From: Verrucomicrobiales bacterium
Lineage (GTDB): Bacteria > Verrucomicrobiota > Verrucomicrobiia > Verrucomicrobiales > DEV007
Assembly (NCBI GenBank): GCA_023253615.1
Contig: JALRFZ010000415.1
Span: 1 to 11,201 of the forward strand
Reading direction: 5' to 3'
Length of the DNA stretch: 11,201 nt
Of this stretch, positions 6,047-11,201 are shown piece after piece. Each line of letters opens with the position of its first letter. Position 1 is the stretch's first letter. A model generated the notes under the pieces. It made no database searches, was not told where the DNA came from, and saw nothing but the letters and a program-made list of their open reading frames with translations. Position numbers and translations under genes: made by a program.

Positions 6047-6088
6047 TGACACAACCCTCTTCACTCCTCGTCTCTACCGGGTTGCGTC
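6047..6088 (+). promoter_or_regulatory. Possible promoter -35 (TTGACA) within an inverted repeat
   Basis: A perfect TTGACA lies at 6047-6052, but 17-18 bp downstream there is only a weak match to a -10 (TCTCTA at 6071-6076). The same place holds an imperfect inverted repeat, GACACAACCC (6049-6058) against GGGTTGCGTC (6079-6088), with one mismatch and a 20-base loop. This could be a promoter with an operator, a leader hairpin, or part of a repeat. The remainder of the 230-bp gap 5928-6157 shows nothing I can name. Confidence 0.3.
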
Positions 6089-6093
6089 GGTGA

Positions 6094-6112
6094 GGGGACA
6101 GTGTCAGGTTCC
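6094..6112. repeat. GGGGACAGTGTCAGG motif, possible REP-type repeat fragment
   Basis: The segment contains the palindrome GACA-G-TGTC (6097-6105), within a sequence similar to GGGACAGTGTCA elements that I associate with REP-like intergenic repeats in many bacteria. It also contains the alternative GTG start (6101) of the next gene, with GAGGGG just before it acting as a possible Shine-Dalgarno sequence. Confidence 0.35.
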
Positions 6113-6157
6113 AAGCGTCCGCCGACGTTCCCGTTGCTTCGATCGTTTTCCCTCCGC

Positions 6158-8641
6158 ATGCCTTCTCCCGATTATCCCGTCTCCGTCATCGACCAACCGC
6201 TCCGGATCGGCGGCAAATTTTTCCGCGAGGGGGAAACGACCCGCGTGGTGAAGGCGGTGACTTTCGGCCCTTTTCCCGCCGGAGCGTTTCCGGACGAAGG
6301 GCGCGCGCAACTGGTGCGGATCCGCGAGGAACTTGGGGCGAATGCGGTGCGCCTCTACGAAATCCCGTCGCTGGAGTTCCTCCACGAATGCGCCGGTGTG
6401 GGCCTGCGGGCTTTCCTCACGATTCCATGGACGCAGCACGTCGATTTCCTGAAGCGGCGCAGCGCGCTGGCCGAGGCGGATCACCTGCTCTTGGAAACGA
6501 TCGCGCGCTTCCGCGGGCATCCGGCGGTGGCGGGCTATTACGTCGGCAACGAGATCGAATCGACCCTCGTCCGCTGGATGGGGGCGAGCCACGTCGTGGA
6601 GCAGCTCGAGCGGCTCATCGACCTGGGACATGCGAATGATCCGGACGCGCTTTTCGCCTACGCGAACTACCCCGGCACGGAATACCTGTTGCCGCAGAAC
6701 CAGGATTTCGTCGCCTTCAACCTATACCTAGAGAATCGGGCGGACTACGCGGCCTATCTCGACCGGCTCCAGAATCTGGCGGGGAACAAACCGCTCGTGC
6801 TCTCCGAGTTCGGGATCGATTCGGGCACGCACGGCGAATGGAGCCAGGCGGAGATGCTGCGATGGGCGGTCGAGGAGGCTGCCGCCGCGGGACTCGCGGG
6901 CACGACGATTTTCTCGTGGAGTGATCTCTGGCAGCGCGGTGGAAAAACGGTGGAGGGCTGGACTTTCGGCCTGACGTCGGCGGACCAGTCGGCGAAGCCG
7001 GCTCTCGAGGCGGTCCACGGTGTCTGGGAAAACCTGCGCCGACCGGGCGATGGCGTGATCCTGACAGACACACCAAAAATCTCGGTGATCGTCTGCACCC
7101 ACCGGGGCAGCGCGACGCTGGTGAAGTGTCTCGATTCGATCCTGGCGCTGGATTACCCGGACTACGAGGTGATCGTGGTGAATGACGGAGGGGATGACCG
7201 TGTCGCGGAGATCGCGGAAAGTTACGATCGGGTGAAACACGTCGCGACCCCCCATGAAGGGCTCGGTGCGGCGCGCAACACGGGGGCGCGCGAGGCGTCC
7301 GGCGCGATCTACGCCTACACGGATGACGACTGCGTCGTCGAGCCGGATTGGCTGCGCTGGATCGTGGCGCAATTCGCGGAGGATGCGACGTTGGGCTGTG
7401 CGGGTGGTCCGAATGTGCCGCCCGCGCCGGAGACGGGGACGCGGGCGATCGTGGCGGCGGCGCCCGGTGGGCCCACCCACGTGCTGCTCACGGACACGCG
7501 GGCGGAGCATCTCCCGGGCTGCAATCTCGCGGTGCGGCGCGAGGTCTTCGAAAAGGTGGGCGGCTTTCACACGGTCTTCCGCTCGGCGGGCGATGACGTC
7601 GATTTCTGCTGGCGCGTCCTCGCGGCGGGACACGGGCTCGGTTTCCATGCGGCGGCGTTTGTCTGGCACCACCGCCGCTTCAGCTTCCGCGCGTATTTCC
7701 GCCAGCAGATGGGATACGGCCGTGCCGAGGCCTTGCTGATGCCGATGCATCCGGACCGGTTCCAGGGAGTCGGCGGAGCGGTGTGGGAGGGCCAGGTCTA
7801 CGTGTTGCGGCGTCGTTTCGGGGCCTTTGTCTATCACGGGCACTACGGCTACGAGCCCTTCCAACTGATGTATCCGGGCGGCGATTCGTGGTTCGGCGAG
7901 GTCGCCCTGCACGTGTTGTGGTGGATCGTGGCACTGCTCTTCGCGGTCGGAGGAATCTTCTTCACGCCACTGCTGGTGCCGGCGGGAGTGATGCTTTTCG
8001 GCACCTTCTGGGTCGCGCTGGGCCGCGCGGGTCGCTCGCCGATCGCGCCGGAGTACGACACGACGTCATCGCGGCTCATTCTCGCGGCCTTGATCGTGGC
8101 GCAGGGTGTCCTGCGCAGCGGGACTCGCCTGCTTTCGGGCTGGCGTTTCGCGAACTGGGGAAAAAGTCTCCAATTTGTCGGCGGCACCGCGGCGGAGACG
8201 CTCGCGAAGAGCTGGTGGAAGCTCGGCGACGAACAGGAATATTGGAGTGACGAGGGGATCGGACGTGAGGTTTTGTTAGGGGCGATCCTGAAGGCCTTCC
8301 CCGGGGCGGAGGACGACGTGTCGGGGAAAACGGACGTGATTTTCCGCCGGGGGCGTTTCTGGAACTGGGCCGTCGTCACGGCGACGGAGTATCACGCGAA
8401 CGAAGGCCGGTTGACGCGCCTCCGCGTCCTTGCCCGACCCGAGCCGGTGATGCGGATGATCGTGCTGCCTCTCCTGTTGCTCGCTCCCGTGGCCGTGGCG
8501 CTGGGCTTCGGCTTCAAGAGCGAGCTGCTCACGCTGGCGCTGATCTACGGGGCGGCATTCGTCGCCTCGCGCCTGCTGATGTGGGTGAAACGTCCGCGTT
8601 TCCAGCGCATCGCGCGTGAGGTCGGCCTGAAGGTGGTGTGA
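6158..8641 (+). CDS. Membrane fusion of a glycosidase-like TIM barrel and a family 2 glycosyltransferase
   Basis: An 827-residue protein counted from the ATG at 6158. Residues about 15-295 resemble a clan GH-A TIM barrel (GH2/GH5-like): VKAVTFGPF, GANAVRLYE, YYVGNEIES with likely acid/base E132, LVLSEFGID with likely nucleophile E217, then TIFSWSDLW. Residues about 306-560 are a GT2 domain: ISVIVCTHRG at 308-317, VNDGGDD, LGAARNTGA, the TDDD nucleotide-sugar/metal motif at 388-391, PGGPTHVLL, HLPGCNLAVRR, then GDDVDFCWR (478-486) and VWHHRR. Hydrophobic segments near 583-621, 766-785 and 789-809 anchor the C-terminal part. It probably makes or remodels a surface polysaccharide, with transferase and glycosidase acting on the same chain; the product is unknown. 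There is no signal peptide, so the side of the membrane on which the barrel lies is unclear. The ATG was chosen because homology begins soon after it; a GTG at 6101 with a GAGGGG upstream is a real alternative adding 19 residues. Confidence 0.85.
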   Translation: MPSPDYPVSVIDQPLRIGGKFFREGETTRVVKAVTFGPFPAGAFPDEGRAQLVRIREELGANAVRLYEIPSLEFLHECAGVGLRAFLTIPWTQHVDFLKRRSALAEADHLLLETIARFRGHPAVAGYYVGNEIESTLVRWMGASHVVEQLERLIDLGHANDPDALFAYANYPGTEYLLPQNQDFVAFNLYLENRADYAAYLDRLQNLAGNKPLVLSEFGIDSGTHGEWSQAEMLRWAVEEAAAAGLAGTTIFSWSDLWQRGGKTVEGWTFGLTSADQSAKPALEAVHGVWENLRRPGDGVILTDTPKISVIVCTHRGSATLVKCLDSILALDYPDYEVIVVNDGGDDRVAEIAESYDRVKHVATPHEGLGAARNTGAREASGAIYAYTDDDCVVEPDWLRWIVAQFAEDATLGCAGGPNVPPAPETGTRAIVAAAPGGPTHVLLTDTRAEHLPGCNLAVRREVFEKVGGFHTVFRSAGDDVDFCWRVLAAGHGLGFHAAAFVWHHRRFSFRAYFRQQMGYGRAEALLMPMHPDRFQGVGGAVWEGQVYVLRRRFGAFVYHGHYGYEPFQLMYPGGDSWFGEVALHVLWWIVALLFAVGGIFFTPLLVPAGVMLFGTFWVALGRAGRSPIAPEYDTTSSRLILAALIVAQGVLRSGTRLLSGWRFANWGKSLQFVGGTAAETLAKSWWKLGDEQEYWSDEGIGREVLLGAILKAFPGAEDDVSGKTDVIFRRGRFWNWAVVTATEYHANEGRLTRLRVLARPEPVMRMIVLPLLLLAPVAVALGFGFKSELLTLALIYGAAFVASRLLMWVKRPRFQRIAREVGLKVV

Positions 8642-8648
8642 GCTCCGC

Positions 8649-9494
8649 TCAGTGAGAGAGAAAGAGCGAGGCGTTGCCGGCCTCGATCATCGTCTTCGTG
8701 AAATTCCCCACGAAGAGATCGCGGATGGCGTTGCGGGATTGCATGCCGAGCACGACGAGGTCGGCTCCGGGATCGGCGAGGAGTCTCTCGAAGGCGGGGC
8801 CGACGGCTTCCGGCGCGGCTTCCCGACCGACCTTGGTGAAGCCGTGGTCGCGCAGGTAGAGCTCCGCGTTGCCGAGGAGGAAATCACCGTGCTCGGGCGT
8901 TTTTTCCGCCGCGACGATGATGATCTCCGGATCGTAGGGCAGGGCGAGGGGGATGAAATCATGCATGGCCCGGGCCGCTCCGGAGCTTCCGTCGAAGGCG
9001 ATGAGGACGCGCTCGAGTTTTTTCATGCCGGTGGCGGGGACGGCGAGCACGGGGGTGGAGGTGTGGTCGAGGAGGCGGTGGAGGGATTCGCCTTTGGCCC
9101 CGCGGGTTTCAAAGTGGAAGGAAGTCTCGAGACCAACGACGACGAGATCGTGGAAGATGGACGAGGACATCAGCTTTTCGGCGGGGATGCCCTCGTATTC
9201 GGTCTCGCGGTGTTCCACACCGGCTTTCTGGCAGATGTCGGAGGCCCGTTCGAGGCATTCGTGGAGGATGTGGTCGGCGTGGGCGATCTTTTTCTGCATC
9301 TCATCGACCATGAGCGGGTAGTAGGGGCCGATCGCGGGAATGAGACTGGCGCGGATCTCGTCGGAGTCGAGCACGGCGACGGAGGAGATCGCGGAGTGGT
9401 GCGTCTTGGCGAGGAAGCACGCCGTCTCGAGGGCGGCATCGGCGAAGACGGAGGGATCGAGCGGGACGAGGATACGGCGTAGGGCGGTCTTCAT
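8649..9494 (-). CDS. Universal stress protein, tandem UspA domains
   Basis: A 281-residue cytoplasmic protein with two UspA folds in one chain: about 6-155 (RILVPLDPSVFADAALETA opening, DLVVVGLETS, TPVLAVP close) and 160-281 (RVLIAFDGSSGAARAM, DLVVLGMQSRNAI, ASLFLSH close). In ATP-binding Usps the end of the domain carries G-x2-G-x9-G-S/T. Here the second domain reads G250-M-Q-S253 with G263-N264, so two positions are altered and ATP binding is doubtful. Two-domain Usps help survival under stress, and their targets are mostly unknown. The start is the ATG giving MKTALRRILVP; longer readings upstream run into the divergent kinase promoter region and are arginine- and proline-rich. It converges with the GH-GT2 gene, whose stop lies only 7 bp away, with no terminator hairpin between them. 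Confidence 0.9.
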   Translation of the reverse strand: MKTALRRILVPLDPSVFADAALETACFLAKTHHSAISSVAVLDSDEIRASLIPAIGPYYPLMVDEMQKKIAHADHILHECLERASDICQKAGVEHRETEYEGIPAEKLMSSSIFHDLVVVGLETSFHFETRGAKGESLHRLLDHTSTPVLAVPATGMKKLERVLIAFDGSSGAARAMHDFIPLALPYDPEIIIVAAEKTPEHGDFLLGNAELYLRDHGFTKVGREAAPEAVGPAFERLLADPGADLVVLGMQSRNAIRDLFVGNFTKTMIEAGNASLFLSH

Positions 9495-9628
9495 GGGACT
9501 CAAGATGGCACAAATTCGGGGATTTTCTCTAGGCATCTCTTGTCCTTCACCGTGCAAGGCTTGTGTTGCGGGCCTCCGGGGGTTGCCGAGGCGTGCCTGA
9601 AGGTCGATGATAGGACGCGGATCGCCGC

Positions 9629-10831
9629 ATGGATCAAGTGGAAGAAGTCGAAGCATTGCGCGCTCGGGTGCGCGAACTGGAGGCGCGCCTCGCGGAGAGC
9701 GGGGGGCGTGATCCGTTCCGCCGTGTCGTCGAATCGGCTCCCTACGGGATGGTGGTATCGGACGCGGACGGGCGCGTCGTGATGGTGAACCCGCAGGCAA
9801 TGGAGATGTTCGGATACGGGATGGAGGAGTTTCTCACCCTGAGAATCGAGGATCTCGTGCCGCCCCGGTTCCGCGGAGGACACGACGGTTTGCGGCGCGC
9901 GTTCCAAGGGCACCCCGAGACGCGCCCGATGGGGGCGGGACGGGATCTTTACGCCTGCCGCCGCGAGGGGAGCGAGTTTCCGGTCGAAATCGCGCTGACG
10001 CCCCTGGATCTCGGAGGAGGGTCGCTCGTGCTGAGTTCCATCATCGACATCACGAGGCGGAAGCGCGACGAGGAGGAACTGCTCCGCTACGCCACCAAAC
10101 TCGAGCGCAGCAACGCGGAGTTGGAGAGTTTCGCCTCGATCGCCTCGCACGATCTGCAGGAGCCGCTCCGCAAGATCCGCATGATGGGCGAGCGGCTCGC
10201 CACGATCTGTGAAGCGGATCTCGGCGACCAGGGGCGCGATTACCTGGGCAGGATGATCCGGGCGGGCGACAACATGCACCGGCTCATCCGCGACCTGCTC
10301 GCGTTCTCCCGGGTGGGGATGCGGGCGGAGGGATTCCGCCACGTGAACCTGATCGAACCGGTGCGGGACGTCCTCTCGACCTTCGATCTCGTGATCGAGG
10401 AGACCGGCGCCGCGGTGGTGGTGGGGGAACTGCCTTCGGCCGAAGTCGATGAGTCGCAGGTGCGGCAGCTTCTCCAGAACCTGATCGGCAACGCGCTGAA
10501 ATTCCGCCGCGACGATGAGGCGCCCCGCGTCGAGATCGCGGGCGGGATCCTCGCCACGGAGGCCGGCGAATTCGTCCGCATCGAGGTGCGGGACAACGGG
10601 ATCGGCTTCGACGAGCAGTATCACGACCGCATTTTCCAGATCTTCCAACGGCTCCACGGCAAGACCGACTTCGCGGGCACCGGCATCGGCCTCGCGATCT
10701 GCAAGAAAATCGTGGATCGCCACGACGGCCGCATTCAGGCGCGCAGCCGGCCCGGCGAGGGAGCCACCTTCATCGTGGATTTGCCACGTCGCCGGAAACC
10801 CACTAACGAAAGACCATCCAAAGAACCATGA
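9629..10831 (+). CDS. Soluble PAS-domain sensor histidine kinase
   Basis: A 400-residue cytoplasmic kinase with no membrane segment. A short coiled coil (1-25) leads into a PAS domain (about 28-145: FRRVVESAPYGMVVSDADG, VNPQAMEMFGY, then the DITRRKRDEEELL exit helix). The HisKA domain carries the phosphoacceptor H174 in FASIASHDLQEPLRKI, the version common in phytochrome-like and Rcp1-partnered kinases. The HATPase_c domain has its N box at 284-288 (NLIGN), DNGIGF at 322-327 and GTGIGL at 350-355, so it looks active. The signal sensed is unknown; the PAS domain shows no obvious haem or flavin residue. Its TGA overlaps the ATG of the response regulator by four bases (ATGA), implying translational coupling. 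The 134-bp gap to the divergent Usp gene shows no clear promoter. A weak TAGGA lies 12 bp before the ATG. Confidence 0.92.
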   Translation: MDQVEEVEALRARVRELEARLAESGGRDPFRRVVESAPYGMVVSDADGRVVMVNPQAMEMFGYGMEEFLTLRIEDLVPPRFRGGHDGLRRAFQGHPETRPMGAGRDLYACRREGSEFPVEIALTPLDLGGGSLVLSSIIDITRRKRDEEELLRYATKLERSNAELESFASIASHDLQEPLRKIRMMGERLATICEADLGDQGRDYLGRMIRAGDNMHRLIRDLLAFSRVGMRAEGFRHVNLIEPVRDVLSTFDLVIEETGAAVVVGELPSAEVDESQVRQLLQNLIGNALKFRRDDEAPRVEIAGGILATEAGEFVRIEVRDNGIGFDEQYHDRIFQIFQRLHGKTDFAGTGIGLAICKKIVDRHDGRIQARSRPGEGATFIVDLPRRRKPTNERPSKEP

Positions 10832-11201
10832 CAAGGGAATGCATTCTCATGATGGCCGACGATGACGCGGACGACCGCGAGTTCGTGCGGGAGGCTTTCG
10901 AGAAGAGCGGATTCCACGGCGAGTTCCGTTATGTGGAGGATGGCGGTGCCTTGGTCGATTATCTGCTGCGGGCGAAGGACGTGCCGCGCGACCTGGCCTG
11001 TCCGATGCCCGATCTCATCCTCCTCGATCTGAACATGCCCCGCGTCGACGGCTACGAAGCCTTGAAGCGGATCAAGTCCGACGAGGGCCTGCGCCGCATT
11101 CCCATCGTCGTGCTCAGCACCTCGGATTCGGAGTCCGACATCCAGAGGACCTATGACCAGGGAGTGAATTCCTTCATCACGAAACCCTCGGGTTTCGGCG
11201 A
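10828..11201 (+). CDS. Rcp1-like single-domain response regulator (cut by window end)
   Basis: The first 124 codons are visible and nearly fill a receiver domain. The acidic pocket is D11-D13 (MMADDDADD), the phosphoacceptor D67 lies in LILLDLNMPRVDG, T98 in VVLSTSD, and K119 in FITKP. The insertion around residues 48-60 between the second helix and third strand is typical of the Rcp1/phytochrome-type receivers. No output domain is visible before the edge, and usual family length (about 140-150 residues) predicts a stop soon after. It is the obvious partner of the overlapping kinase gene. The ATG at 10828 was chosen because of the ATGA overlap; the ATG codons at residues 8 and 9 are too deep in the first strand. 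Confidence 0.93.
   Translation, partial: MTRECILMMADDDADDREFVREAFEKSGFHGEFRYVEDGGALVDYLLRAKDVPRDLACPMPDLILLDLNMPRVDGYEALKRIKSDEGLRRIPIVVLSTSDSESDIQRTYDQGVNSFITKPSGFG

Noticed and set aside
8641..8649. A bidirectional terminator between the convergent GH-GT2 and Usp genes
   Set aside because: Only 7 bp separate the stop codons and no hairpin or T-run is present.
9500..10834. A 444-codon minus-strand open frame
   Set aside because: It is the shadow of the histidine kinase, whose HisKA and HATPase motifs are intact.

Overview
The window looks like chromosomal DNA of a GC-rich Gram-negative bacterium, most likely a Verrucomicrobiota member. The evidence is: two secreted proteins with 3-keto-disaccharide hydrolase (DUF1080) domains, a family greatly expanded in Planctomycetes and Verrucomicrobia; two TGTTC-N4-GAACA-type palindromes in front of ssb, which match the LexA motif I recall for Verrucomicrobia; mostly absent Shine-Dalgarno sequences; and intergenic repeat fragments of kinds seen in such genomes. 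The assignment is inferred from gene content and motifs, not from a search.

Layout. Positions 1-264 carry no confident protein gene. They hold an open frame running in from the left edge, two pairs of TTACAAC repeats with identical spacing, and a perfect T-arm plus acceptor strand of the tmRNA (ssrA) 3' end, without a 5' half nearby. This could be the right-hand junction of an element integrated at ssrA. Positions 270-2402 (minus strand) form a two-gene operon: a COG0701/DUF318-type permease followed by its usual partner, a TIGR03943/DUF1980 protein with a very histidine-rich loop. ssb (2558-3058, plus) is read divergently behind two tandem LexA-like boxes and encodes an SSB lacking the usual acidic C-terminal tip. 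A short intergenic stretch with a strong hairpin and a dispersed-repeat fragment follows.

Positions 3203-5927 (minus) hold two secreted carbohydrate-catabolism proteins: one with tandem DUF1080 domains, and one fusing a DUF1080 domain to an SMP-30/gluconolactonase beta-propeller. They probably act in the periplasm on oxidised (3-keto or lactone) sugars. From 6158 (plus) comes an 827-residue membrane protein joining a glycosidase-like TIM barrel to a family 2 glycosyltransferase and C-terminal membrane segments. It converges, with a 7-bp gap, on a tandem-domain universal stress protein (8649-9494, minus). The window ends with a soluble PAS histidine kinase whose stop codon overlaps the start of an Rcp1-like single-domain response regulator, cut by the window edge.

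Most of the window is ordinary chromosomal content. The parts most worth a second look are the ssrA 3'-end junction with its TTACAAC repeats, the tandem SOS boxes in front of an SSB with an atypical tail, and two multidomain fusions (DUF1080-SMP30 and GH-GT2). I found no CRISPR array, transposase, toxin-antitoxin pair or clear defence system.
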